Positions 13,150-19,633 of a DNA stretch of 28,497 bases are shown here, piece by piece. The notes under the pieces are model-generated. The model searched no databases, was not told the origin of the DNA, and saw only the letters and a program-made list of their open reading frames with translations. Made by a program: the position numbers and the translations under genes. The DNA comes from a virus: positions 1 to 28,497 of IMG/VR virus record IMGVR_UViG_3300047554_000268; one strand, written 5' to 3'. Positions within the stretch are counted from its first letter, which is position 1. Each line of letters starts with the position of its first letter.

Positions 13150-13207
13150 ATTAGATAACAGCGTTACATGTAACAATGTAACAGGCTCCCTCACGATCGT
13201 GTAACGC
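13150..13207. promoter_or_regulatory. Nested palindrome cluster, candidate operator/promoter
   Basis: GTTACATGTAAC (13163-13174) is a perfect palindrome. A third GTAAC half-site follows at 13176-13182 and CACGATCGTG at 13192-13201 is also palindromic. GCGTTACA (13161-13168) and TGTAACGC (13200-13207) enclose the group. On the minus strand a TCTAAT sequence (13155-13150) could serve as a leftward -10 element right beside the palindrome. This looks like a repressor-controlled leftward promoter. The -35 element is weak, so the promoter part is tentative. Confidence 0.4.
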
Positions 13208-13309
13208 AGGATGGTTGGACCAACTACCCCAGGACGAGGGAAAACCCGCCTACGTGGCTTACAGAGCCTTCCAGGGGCATGTCCGAATTCAGCCCCAGGC
13301 CAAGCCATT

Positions 13310-13325
13310 CCCTACCAAATTAGTA
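13310..13325. repeat. CCCTACC element, copy 1
   Basis: First of three 16-base copies fitting CCCTACCRRMWTAGTA. The repeated core and conserved length suggest a protein-binding site. Confidence 0.5.
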
Positions 13326-13341
13326 GACAATAGGTGGCCGA

Positions 13342-13357
13342 GTTACCCGTCAGTAAC
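13342..13357. promoter_or_regulatory. GTTAC-N6-GTAAC palindrome, copy 1
   Basis: GTTACCCGTCAGTAAC is a 5+6+5 inverted repeat. A second exact-spacing copy lies at 13579-13594 and a partial copy at 13564-13578. This spacing is typical of a dimeric DNA-binding protein site. Confidence 0.5.
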
Positions 13358-13390
13358 ATAATAGACAACTATTCTAGAAACCCTCAGCTC

Positions 13391-13399
13391 TGTGGACAA
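13391..13399 (-). promoter_or_regulatory. DnaA-box match
   Basis: TGTGGACAA is the reverse complement of TTGTCCACA, the preferred DnaA box of many Actinobacteria. A second perfect match is at 14235-14243 in the same non-coding region. A third at 16112-16120 lies inside the terminase gene and is probably fortuitous. Confidence 0.4.
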
Positions 13400-13402
13400 C
13401 CA

Positions 13403-13477
13403 ATAATAGGACACCCGAATAACCGAGAGCCGGCATATCGGACATCAAACAATCGGACATCAAATAGTAGGACACCC
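13403..13477. repeat. Short direct repeats (ATARTAGGACACCC and ATCGGACATCAAA)
   Basis: ATARTAGGACACCC occurs at 13403-13416 and 13464-13477. Between them ATCGGACATCAAA occurs twice in tandem with a 15-base period (13437-13449, 13452-13464). The core TAGGACACCC appears again just before the tRNA (28205-28214). These look like iteron-like or operator repeats. Confidence 0.55.
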
Positions 13478-13535
13478 AACTAAAATCCTGGCACACCGTG
13501 AATAAATATGGGCACAACACTTGATAGTCTCCTAC

Positions 13536-13549
13536 CGCATATATATGCG
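13536..13549. repeat. Perfect A/T-core palindrome
   Basis: CGCATATATATGCG is a 14-base perfect palindrome in the control region, a possible binding site or easily melted element. Confidence 0.45.
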
Positions 13550-13578
13550 CGGGTCGCCTGTATGTTACCCGAGAGTAG

Positions 13579-13594
13579 GTTACTGGCCGGTAAC
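13579..13594. promoter_or_regulatory. GTTAC-N6-GTAAC palindrome, copy 2
   Basis: GTTACTGGCCGGTAAC is almost fully palindromic, with only one non-matching base pair in the inner part. Same outer arms and spacing as 13342-13357. A partial copy (GTTACCCGAGAGTAG, 13564-13578) abuts it on the left. Confidence 0.5.
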
Positions 13595-13617
13595 TAAGGG
13601 TATCCTTACCGAGCTTT

Positions 13618-13633
13618 CCCTACCAGAATAGTA
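13618..13633. repeat. CCCTACC element, copy 2
   Basis: CCCTACCAGAATAGTA, preceded by TT as in copy 1 and followed by a similar TACA/GACA segment, so the similarity extends past the 16-base core. Confidence 0.5.
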
Positions 13634-13643
13634 TACATTGGCA

Positions 13644-13659
13644 GGGGACAAAAGTCCCC
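13644..13659. other. GGGGAC/GTCCCC tetraloop hairpin
   Basis: GGGGAC-AAAA-GTCCCC is a perfect 6-bp stem with a four-base loop between CCCTACC copies 2 and 3. No T-tract follows on either strand, so a classical terminator is unlikely. Confidence 0.45.
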
Positions 13660-13678
13660 CCTCCCCCTACCCTACTAT

Positions 13679-13694
13679 CCCTACCGACATAGTA
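13679..13694. repeat. CCCTACC element, copy 3
   Basis: CCCTACCGACATAGTA. Within it CTACC and TAGTAG also form a partial inverted repeat. Copies 2 and 3 are 61 bases apart; copy 1 is 308 bases before copy 2. Confidence 0.5.
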
Positions 13695-13886
13695 GGAAAG
13701 GCCCGCGCGACCGTCCCCAAACCCCCACCACTTGACCCAGGTGTTTGTGTTTTAGGGGTCCCTATAGTCGTAATATTAGTATTCCTGTAATGTTGCCTAC
13801 TATTCTTTGGTGTGTCCTGGATTGTCCTATTTTGGTACGGTTATAAATGTGAGGTCCGTCACTTTTGAAAGATTTAACCTAAAAAA

Positions 13887-13912
13887 GTGTCACAGTTTGA
13901 TTATTTTGACAC
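13887..13912. promoter_or_regulatory. GTGTCA-N14-TGACAC inverted repeat in A/T-rich DNA
   Basis: The two perfect 6-base arms flank an A/T-rich spacer and the right arm overlaps a TTGACA hexamer (13906-13911), with TATATAT just downstream. The arrangement suggests a regulated rightward promoter, but no -35/-10 pair at normal 16-18 base spacing is obvious. Confidence 0.4.
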
Positions 13913-13924
13913 GGATATATATGT

Positions 13925-13966
13925 GTAGGGTTCGCCCCGTTGGGGCTCACGAGGGGCGAAGCCTAC
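13925..13966. other. Large stable hairpin (14-bp stem)
   Basis: GTAGGGTTCGCCCC (13925-13938) pairs with GGGGCGAAGCCTAC (13953-13966) with a single mismatch and a 14-base loop. It lies about 300 bases before the first virion gene, directly after the A/T-rich segment. In a rightward leader RNA it would be very stable. It could be a terminator-like barrier, an RNA-processing signal or a structured leader. Confidence 0.55.
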
Positions 13967-13970
13967 GGGG

Positions 13971-14050
13971 GTCGTACTGTACGGAACTTATAGTGGAGTA
14001 CGGTACGGCACGGTTACTGTACGGAGCCTTTGGCGTAGTACGGTACGGAT
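13971..14050. repeat. 40-base imperfect tandem repeat
   Basis: Two 40-base units share TACTGTACGGA (starting 13975 and 14015) and AGTACGGTACGG (starting 13997 and 14037) at exactly the same spacing. The GTAC/GTACGG words are repeated within each unit. It follows the large hairpin. Confidence 0.6.
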
Positions 14051-14160
14051 ACAATCTTTGCTTCGCCGGGGCTACCACTGTGCCTTCTGCCAAGGCCTCT
14101 ATTTGACCCCTTCTGTGCCCTGGCTACGCCATGGCTGTCTAGGGGGACTGGACGGTTGAC

Positions 14161-14226
14161 GCCACGGCTTTGACCCTACACCGTGGCTACTGGTTCTGCC
14201 GAGGCTTTGACCCCACCTCGCGGTGG
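14161..14226. repeat. Repeated GGCTTTGACCCYAC with two hairpins
   Basis: GGCTTTGACCCYAC occurs at about 14166 and 14203, and TTTGACCCC again at 14102-14110. GCCACGG/CCGTGGC (14161-14167, 14181-14187) and CCACC/GGTGG (14213-14217, 14222-14226) form hairpins just before the first virion gene. Confidence 0.45.
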
Positions 14227-14234
14227 CGGGTACT

Positions 14235-14243
14235 TGTGGACAA
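14235..14243 (-). promoter_or_regulatory. DnaA-box match
   Basis: TGTGGACAA, identical to the match at 13391-13399, about 20 bases before the GTG start of the first virion-block gene. Confidence 0.35.
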
Positions 14244-14264
14244 CTACTTACTGATGGGAATGCC

Positions 14265-14801
14265 GTGGCTGAGAAGAAGAAGGCTTCGTACACACCTGGT
14301 ACGGGTGGTGGGCGTAGCACTGAGGCCATGCGTATGCGTGGGAAGATTGACCGCGTGAAGAGCGGCAAGGATAAGCCGAAGATGTCTGAAGCTGGTGCCG
14401 CTAACATTCCTGGTACTGTCGCTAAGGCCGCGCTCGCCGCTGCCCGTGCTCTCGGTGGCTCTGCCGGTAAGGGTGCGAAGATGGCCCCTGCTGGCCGCAC
14501 TGGTGGTGCCAAGGTTGTTCCTGGTCCCTTGACTCGTGGACAGAAGGCGCAGAACAAGTCTGCTGAGACGTACAAGACTGTGACTCCTCGTACTGAGAAG
14601 CAGCGTGCCGCCGATGCCGCCACCTCTGCCCGTATGAAGAAGCAGGCATCTAAGGCTCGGAATTCCAATCCGAAGGCTGCAGCTACTGGTGGGGCTGGGC
14701 TTGCTGTCGGGCTTGCTGCCAAGGATAAGCGACCCAAGGGTGCCCCTTCGAACAAGTCTGTTCAGGCAGCCGCTAAGAAGAAGCAGTCGAAGGGTAAGTA
14801 A
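14265..14801 (+). CDS. Basic Lys/Ala-rich histone-H1-like protein
   Basis: From GTG 14265 the product is about 178 residues, dominated by Lys, Ala, Gly and Thr with K-K-K and A-A-A-R runs, ending K-K-K-Q-S-K-G-K. It has no hydrophobic core and is probably disordered or DNA-associated, comparable in composition to bacterial H1-like proteins. It is the first gene of the packaging block, next to the terminase, so it could condense or neutralise packaged DNA. GGGA precedes the GTG; an in-frame ATG at 14223 has no ribosome site. A small-terminase role is possible but no HTH is evident. Confidence 0.75.
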   Translation: MAEKKKASYTPGTGGGRSTEAMRMRGKIDRVKSGKDKPKMSEAGAANIPGTVAKAALAAARALGGSAGKGAKMAPAGRTGGAKVVPGPLTRGQKAQNKSAETYKTVTPRTEKQRAADAATSARMKKQASKARNSNPKAAATGGAGLAVGLAAKDKRPKGAPSNKSVQAAAKKKQSKGK

Positions 14802-14803
14802 TT

Positions 14804-16684
14804 ATGGCGGCTCCTGGTCGTAAGGCTAACGAGCCGCTTGTCGAGATTAAGCAGCGGTTCCTGAAAGAGATCTCTGCCGGCTCTACGGTCAAGGATGCTC
14901 TCGCTAAGGTGGGGCGGCATCAGACGGCCTATGAGCGGTGGCGTAGGGATGACCCCGAGTTCCTGTCGGCGGTTACCCGTATCCGTAACATGCAGCAGCT
15001 TGGTGAGTCGCAGCGTGGCGAGGAGATGTCTTTCCCTGAGTTCTCTGAGAAGTATCTCGGGGCGCATGTGTTTCCGCATATGCAGAATGTGGTGGATCTG
15101 ATCGAGGGCAATGAGCCTTCTTGGAGACATCCAGCTATGACTTGGCTGCCGGGTGAACGTGACCTGGTTATGGTGAATATGCCACCCGAGCACGCCAAAA
15201 CCACTTCCATCACGATCAACTACGTGACATACCGTATTGCGATGGACCCTAATATCCGCGTGATCTTGATTTCTAAGACTGCGGAGATGGCGAAGAAGAT
15301 GCTGTACGCGATCAAGACGCGTCTGACGCATCCCCGCTATCAGGAGATGATTAACGCCTACGGACCCCCAGGTGGGTTTGATAAGGAGTCTGAGGCGTGG
15401 AATCAGAACATGATCTACATTTCGGACAATGCACGCGATTCGGGTGAAAAAGACCCGACGGTGCAGGCTCTGGGTATTCGTGGTCACGTGTACGGTGCCC
15501 GTGCCGATCTGATCATCATGGATGACTGCGTGGATATGACCAATGCCCACGAGTATGACAAGCAGATTCACTGGCTGCAGTCGGAAGTTATCTCCCGTAT
15601 TAGTGCCTCTGGCACGATGCTGGTGGTAGGTACTCGCCTGTCCAGTAAGGATCTGTATTCTGAACTTCATGACCCGTCTCGGTACCCCGATGATGAGTCT
15701 CCCTGGTCGTACCTGGCTATGCCAGCGGTTCTAGAGTTCGCAGACCGGGTTGAGGATTGGGTTACCCTCTGGCCTCGCTCTAACCAGCCTGAAGCTGGCG
15801 CTAAGGGCGAGGCTCTAGAGCCTGATGAGGATGGATGGTTCCCTAAGTGGGACGGTCCACGCCTTTCTAAGAAGCGTAAGCGTGTGTCACCGAGGGCTTG
15901 GGCTATGGTGTACATGCAGCAGCAGGTCGCTGATGACGCTATCTTCCACCCTGACGCGGTGCGTGCCGCCATTAACGGCAACCGTATGGCTGGTTTCATG
16001 CCGAAGGGCATGGTGAATTGCCGCCCTAACGGCATGGAAGGGCTAGTCGTCATGGCTGGCCTGGACCCCGCAACGTCAGGTAACACTGCTGCCGTGGTTA
16101 TTGGCCTGGATTTGTCCACAAATAAGCGGTATGTACTGGATGTGTTCAATAAGGCAGGCACAAGCCCCGAGGGCATCCGTGACCTGATCAAACTATGGAC
16201 CGACAAGTACGGTGTTATCGAATGGCGTATCGAGAAGAACGGCTTCCAGGGCTTCCTAGTCCACGATAGGGAAGTGAACGAGTTCTGTTCAAGCCGAGGC
16301 ACCATCATTCGGCCCCACTTCACGGGCTCCAACAAGCATGACTCCGATTTCGGTGTCGCCGCAATGACCACACTGTTCTCAGGCTACGAGGACGGGCATC
16401 AACTGATCGAGTTGCCGTCCACCCAGGGTCAAGAATCCATGAAGCAGTTCATTGAACAGCTCGTCACCTGGTCACCTGACGCACCCAAGGGTCAGAAGAC
16501 TGACATTGTGATGGCACTCTGGTTCGCTGAACTGGCCTGCCGAGACCGTGTAATGCTCGCCAGCAACTTCGCTAAGCATCACACGAAGAACCCTTTCCTC
16601 ACGCCGTGGGATCGAAAGGGGCAAGTAACTATCGATCTTATTGACCTTGAGGCCCGACGGGCTTGGATGACGGTCGGGGCTTAG
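14804..16684 (+). CDS. Terminase large subunit
   Basis: The 626-residue protein has the ATPase motor: Walker-A-like P-P-E-H-A-K-T-T-S (127-135), Walker B L-I-I-M-D-D (236-241) and a coupling segment L-V-V-G-T-R (273-278). It also has an RNase-H-fold nuclease with acidic residues in G-L-D-P-A-T-S-G (Asp421), I-E-K-N-G (Glu477) and K-T-D-I-V-M (Asp567). It packages and cuts DNA. Residues 1-60 hold an extra helical segment (S-T-V-K-D-A-L-A-K-V-G-R-H-Q-T-A-Y-E-R-W) that looks like an HTH of the small-terminase type, fused to the motor. No separate small terminase is visible nearby. Confidence 0.93.
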   Translation: MAAPGRKANEPLVEIKQRFLKEISAGSTVKDALAKVGRHQTAYERWRRDDPEFLSAVTRIRNMQQLGESQRGEEMSFPEFSEKYLGAHVFPHMQNVVDLIEGNEPSWRHPAMTWLPGERDLVMVNMPPEHAKTTSITINYVTYRIAMDPNIRVILISKTAEMAKKMLYAIKTRLTHPRYQEMINAYGPPGGFDKESEAWNQNMIYISDNARDSGEKDPTVQALGIRGHVYGARADLIIMDDCVDMTNAHEYDKQIHWLQSEVISRISASGTMLVVGTRLSSKDLYSELHDPSRYPDDESPWSYLAMPAVLEFADRVEDWVTLWPRSNQPEAGAKGEALEPDEDGWFPKWDGPRLSKKRKRVSPRAWAMVYMQQQVADDAIFHPDAVRAAINGNRMAGFMPKGMVNCRPNGMEGLVVMAGLDPATSGNTAAVVIGLDLSTNKRYVLDVFNKAGTSPEGIRDLIKLWTDKYGVIEWRIEKNGFQGFLVHDREVNEFCSSRGTIIRPHFTGSNKHDSDFGVAAMTTLFSGYEDGHQLIELPSTQGQESMKQFIEQLVTWSPDAPKGQKTDIVMALWFAELACRDRVMLASNFAKHHTKNPFLTPWDRKGQVTIDLIDLEARRAWMTVGA

Positions 16685-16692
16685 GAGGAATC

Positions 16693-18597
16693 TTGACGGA
16701 CTACAACAGTTACAACAAGGACAGTGTAGTAATGTACGGCATCAACGATGCCCCAAGCGGTCCCCGTGACCTGCGTAGCATTCGCGCACTGTACGACCGT
16801 CTCACGTCACGATTCGCTGAGCGTGACCAGCGTATGCAGAACGTTCTCGCCGTACGCCAAGGCCGTATGCGTGACGTGTACCCTGAACTGTTCCCCGAGG
16901 GTCCGTTTGATCGTGGCATTGTCGCGAACATGGTGGACGTGGCGGCACGCGACCTTGCCGAAGTACTCGCACCCCTGCCCACATTCAACTGCTCCGCCTC
17001 ATCCATGACTTCGGATCGGGCACGAGAGTTCGCTGACGTACGTACCAAGATTGTCAACGGCTACATTGACGTGTCTGACCTGCAGAAGCAGATGTACACG
17101 GCGGCAGACCGCTACTTCACGTACGGTTTCGTCCCCGCAATGGTCGAGATCGACATGAACAAGATGACACCGCGCATCAAGTTCTTCGACTCCGTAGGAT
17201 CATACCCCGTCTTTGACCGTTGGGGTAACGTCGAGGCGGCATACTTCACGTTCTTCAAGACCCGTGACGAAATCCTCGCCATGTACCCCGAAGCCAAGGG
17301 CGCACTTGACCGACCTGGTGCCGGCAGCGACCGTGTAGAGGTAGTTCGCTACCACGACAAGCACGTAGACGTACTGTACCTGGCGCAGGACGAGAACGGG
17401 CTCGTACTTGAGGCGGCGAAGAATCCTATCGGTCAGTGCATGGTCGTGTGGACTCAGCGCCCTGGCGTTGACGACGACTCGCACGGACAGTTCGATGACG
17501 TTCTCGCCGTGCAGGTCGCTAAGGCACGCTTCGCACTACTGTCCCTTGAGGCTGCACAGAAGGCAGTCCAGGCACCTATTGTTCTTCCGCCTGATGCTCA
17601 AGAGCTTGCTCTCGGTTCGGACGCTATCATCCGCACCGCTAACGGTGAGCGTGTCCGTCGTGTCCCGATTGAGGTGCCGCAGGCGGCATTCGCCCAGCAA
17701 GGTGTACTGGATCAGGAACTTCGCCAGGGTTCACGCTACCCGAACGCCCGTAGCGGCGAGGTAGATGGCTCCACTGTTACGGGTCGTGGCGTTCAGGCTC
17801 TCATGTCTGGCTTCGATACGCAGATCCGAACCGGGCAGTCCATGTTTGCTCGGTCACTGCGTGATCTGGTGATGATGTGCTTTGAGGTTGACGAGAAGCT
17901 GTTCGGTGACATGCAGAAGGTTATGCGTGGCAACGCCGACGGTACCCCGTACGAGATCAAGTACCGCCCCAGTAAGGACATCAAGGGTGACCATACGGTC
18001 GATGTCCAGTACGGCCTCATGGCTGGACTTGACCCCAACCGTGCTCTCGTGTTTGGTCTCCAGGCACGAGGTGATCGTCTCATTTCACGAGACTTCCTGC
18101 GTAGGCAGATGCCATTTGCGTTGAACGCGACCGAAGAGGAACAGCGTGTTGACATCGAGGAGATGCGGGACGCGTTGAAGCAGGCCGTTGCAGGCTATGC
18201 TCAGGCAATTCCGGTACTAGCCCAGAACGGGCAAGATCCGGGTGACATTCTATCACGCCTCTCTGCCATTATTATCGGTCGGCAACGTGGTAAGGCCATT
18301 GAAGAAGTAGTGGCCCAGGCATTTGAGCCGCAGGAGATTCCCACGCCACCGGGTGCGGGTGAAGCCATGGCAGCAGGCCCAGGAGAAATGGGCGCTCCAG
18401 GTGAAGTACCCCCCGGTGGTGGCGGGGCTGGCCTTGAAGGTATCGGTGAAGGTACTGGTCTTCTTCGTGGTGTTGCCCCTGGTCAGGCTGGTATGGCTCC
18501 TGGTGGTCGTCCTGATCTTCAGATGCTTATGGCGTCTCTGGGTGCTGGTGGGGAACCGAATCTTACTGCTGGCGTTTCACGCCGTCTGCCAATCTAG
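16693..18597 (+). CDS. Portal protein
   Basis: The product is about 634 residues. It begins at TTG 16693 with AGGAGGA (16683-16689) upstream; the upstream in-frame ATG (16663) lies inside the terminase gene. The mix of an R-x-L-Y-D-R-L-T-S-R-F start, an aromatic-rich core (Y-F-T-Y-G-F-V-P, F-F-D-S-V-G-S-Y-P-V-F-D) and a helical C-terminal half fits portal (head-tail connector) proteins. Its place directly after the terminase supports this. The last 80 residues are Gly/Pro-rich, low-complexity and probably flexible. The fold cannot be proven by eye, but order and length fit well. Confidence 0.85.
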   Translation: MTDYNSYNKDSVVMYGINDAPSGPRDLRSIRALYDRLTSRFAERDQRMQNVLAVRQGRMRDVYPELFPEGPFDRGIVANMVDVAARDLAEVLAPLPTFNCSASSMTSDRAREFADVRTKIVNGYIDVSDLQKQMYTAADRYFTYGFVPAMVEIDMNKMTPRIKFFDSVGSYPVFDRWGNVEAAYFTFFKTRDEILAMYPEAKGALDRPGAGSDRVEVVRYHDKHVDVLYLAQDENGLVLEAAKNPIGQCMVVWTQRPGVDDDSHGQFDDVLAVQVAKARFALLSLEAAQKAVQAPIVLPPDAQELALGSDAIIRTANGERVRRVPIEVPQAAFAQQGVLDQELRQGSRYPNARSGEVDGSTVTGRGVQALMSGFDTQIRTGQSMFARSLRDLVMMCFEVDEKLFGDMQKVMRGNADGTPYEIKYRPSKDIKGDHTVDVQYGLMAGLDPNRALVFGLQARGDRLISRDFLRRQMPFALNATEEEQRVDIEEMRDALKQAVAGYAQAIPVLAQNGQDPGDILSRLSAIIIGRQRGKAIEEVVAQAFEPQEIPTPPGAGEAMAAGPGEMGAPGEVPPGGGGAGLEGIGEGTGLLRGVAPGQAGMAPGGRPDLQMLMASLGAGGEPNLTAGVSRRLPI

Positions 18598-18605
18598 GGA
18601 GTGTA

Positions 18606-18797
18606 ATGCCTGCTAAGAAGAAGTCTAAGGTTGAGAAGGTCATGCACGAGTTTAAGACTGGAACGCTACATAGTGGCAAGAAGGGTCCGGTCGTGAAGAA
18701 CAAGAAGCAGGCTATCGCTATCGCACTGTCGGAGGCTGGTAAGTCCAAGCCTGCCGTGAAGAAGACCGCTAAGAAGACCATGAAGAAGGGTAAGTAA
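18606..18797 (+). CDS. DUF6496-like basic protein
   Basis: The 63-residue product has K-V-M-H-E-F-K-T-G-T-L-H-S-G followed by V-V-K-N-K-K-Q-A-I-A-I-A-L-S-E-A-G, the signature I know from the DUF6496 family, then a Lys/Ala-rich tail (K-K-T-A-K-K-T-M-K-K-G-K). The family is found in bacteria and phages and its function is unknown. The basic tail suggests DNA binding. AGGGA precedes the ATG. Confidence 0.8.
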   Translation: MPAKKKSKVEKVMHEFKTGTLHSGKKGPVVKNKKQAIAIALSEAGKSKPAVKKTAKKTMKKGK

Positions 18798-18799
18798 CT

Positions 18800-19048
18800 A
18801 TGGCTATGCCGGCAAAGAAGCCTAAGCCTACTGCTAAGAAGGTGGTTGCTAAAAAGGCTACCGCTAAGAAGACCGCTGCTAAGCCTAAGCCGAAGGGCAA
18901 GACCGAGGATCAGCTTTGGGGTCCGGCTAAGAAGGTTCCCATGACTGCCGCTGAGAAGCGTGCCGCGAACGTGAAGAAGATGAAGGCGGGCAAGTATGTT
19001 GAGCCTGCAGATATGCCTGGTTTTGCGTTCGGCAAGAAGACTAACTAA
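18800..19048 (+). CDS. Lys/Ala-rich H1-like protein
   Basis: The 82-residue product has a repetitive A-K-K-x-x-A-K-K first half closely like histone H1 tails, then a less basic half with L-W-G-P-A-K-K-V-P-M-T and A-D-M-P-G-F-A-F. It starts two bases after the preceding gene's stop, behind the same AAGGGTAAGTAA context seen before the terminase gene. Candidate DNA-condensing or internal virion protein. Confidence 0.75.
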   Translation: MAMPAKKPKPTAKKVVAKKATAKKTAAKPKPKGKTEDQLWGPAKKVPMTAAEKRAANVKKMKAGKYVEPADMPGFAFGKKTN

Positions 19049-19057
19049 GGATTAACT

Positions 19058-19195
19058 ATGTGTATGCAGTGTGGATGTGGCAAGAAGATGGGCCAGGGTC
19101 GCGGTATTCCGCAGGCTGCTTCCGTTCCCACGTACGATCCGATGGCTAAGCCGTGGACCTCGCATGAGGAAATGGAAGACTCCAAGGAGAAGTAG
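19058..19195 (+). CDS. 45-residue C-x2-C-x-C microprotein
   Basis: The ORF starts at ATG 19058 and ends at a TAG overlapping the GTG of the next gene. The product begins M-C-M-Q-C-G-C-G-K-K, then a polar stretch rich in Pro, Met and Glu. Short proteins with an M-C-M-x-C-G-C-G start are common beside phage portal genes in actinobacterial phages as I recall. Function unknown. Confidence 0.7.
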   Translation: MCMQCGCGKKMGQGRGIPQAASVPTYDPMAKPWTSHEEMEDSKEK

Positions 19196-19458
19196 TGCCT
19201 AATCAAGATCCACGCCTCAAGCGTGCAGGTGTTGAAGGCTACAACAAGCCGAAGCGCACACCAAACCATCCAACTAAGTCACATGTTGTTGTGGCTAAGG
19301 AGGGTGACAAGGTGAAGACTATTCGTTTCGGGCAGCAGGGTGTTACGGGTGACCGTCAACCAACTAAGCGGCAAGCCTCATTCAAGGCTCGTCATGCTGC
19401 AAATATTGCTAAAGGAAAAATGTCAGCAGCCTATTGGGCTAACAAAGTTAAGTGGTAA
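19195..19458 (+). CDS. Conserved phage protein (R-F-G-Q-Q-G-V family)
   Basis: The 87-residue basic product has V-K-T-I-R-F-G-Q-Q-G-V-T-G (39-51) and ends F-K-A-R-H-A-A-N-I-A-K-G then M-S-A-A-Y-W-A-N-K-V-K-W. I associate this ending with a widespread small phage family (DUF6321-like), found near portal/structural genes. Probably a virion-associated protein. GTG start overlaps the previous TAG. Confidence 0.8.
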   Translation: MPNQDPRLKRAGVEGYNKPKRTPNHPTKSHVVVAKEGDKVKTIRFGQQGVTGDRQPTKRQASFKARHAANIAKGKMSAAYWANKVKW

Positions 19459-19469
19459 AGGAGAAACAC

Positions 19470-19619
19470 ATGGCACAGCCTGGTCGCGGAAGCCACGGAG
19501 CAGCCCCTACGGCAGCACCCATTTCCGAGAAGAAGGTCCAGTCGAACGGTGGCGGCAAGCAGGGTGAGACCCACTTCGGTCACATCACGCCTGGTGTCAA
19601 GGGTTCGAAGAACAAGTAG
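19470..19619 (+). CDS. 49-residue Gly/Lys-rich hypothetical protein
   Basis: AAAGGAGAA lies just before the ATG at 19470. The product is low in hydrophobic residues, with an N-terminal Gly/Ala stretch and a C-terminal G-E-T-H-F-G-H-I-T-P-G-V-K-G. It is probably disordered. Its G-R-G-S-H-G start echoes the G-H-G-G-S-R start of the protein at 19914. Confidence 0.7.
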   Translation: MAQPGRGSHGAAPTAAPISEKKVQSNGGGKQGETHFGHITPGVKGSKNK

Positions 19620-19633
19620 TTAGAGGGAGCATC

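Larger units (their letters stand above)
12555..14264. other. Divergent control region, about 1.7 kb without convincing genes
   Basis: I see no ORF here with both a ribosome site and protein-like composition; ORFs in the region are Arg/Pro/Ser-rich and opposed by equal ones on the other strand. The stretch separates the leftward small-gene train from the rightward virion block. It holds several palindromes, three copies of a CCCTACC-type element, GTTAC-N6-GTAAC palindromes, hairpins, a 40-base tandem repeat and two actinobacterial-type DnaA boxes. The right part (13740-13925) is clearly A/T-richer. The promoters of both operons and perhaps a replication origin should lie here. Confidence 0.7.

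Noticed and set aside
12394-13158. Long plus-strand ORF in the control region
   Set aside because: Arg/Ser/Pro-rich translation, no ribosome site, overlaps supported minus-strand genes, and has no recognisable motif.
12913-13308. Minus-strand ORF of 131 codons in the control region
   Set aside because: Composition is Arg/Pro/Thr-rich, with no ribosome site, and it covers palindromes and repeats; a chance ORF in GC-rich DNA.
13437-13464. Short tandem repeat as a possible CRISPR array
   Set aside because: Only two units with a two-base gap, so there are no spacers of CRISPR type.
13644-13659. GGGGAC/GTCCCC hairpin as a rho-independent terminator
   Set aside because: No T-tract follows on either strand.
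13807-14106. Plus-strand ORF before the virion block
   Set aside because: No ribosome-binding site, and it spans the A/T-rich promoter-like segment, the hairpin and the tandem repeat.
14099-14755. 218-codon minus-strand ORF opposite the basic protein gene
   Set aside because: It is the reverse of a Lys/Ala/Gly-coding region and has no supporting start signal.
14762-15670. 302-codon minus-strand ORF opposite the terminase gene
   Set aside because: An antisense shadow produced by codon bias of the terminase gene; His/Arg-rich translation without motifs.
16112-16120. Third TTGTCCACA match as an origin element
   Set aside because: It lies inside the terminase coding sequence at a Leu-Ser-Thr codon run, with no repeats around it.
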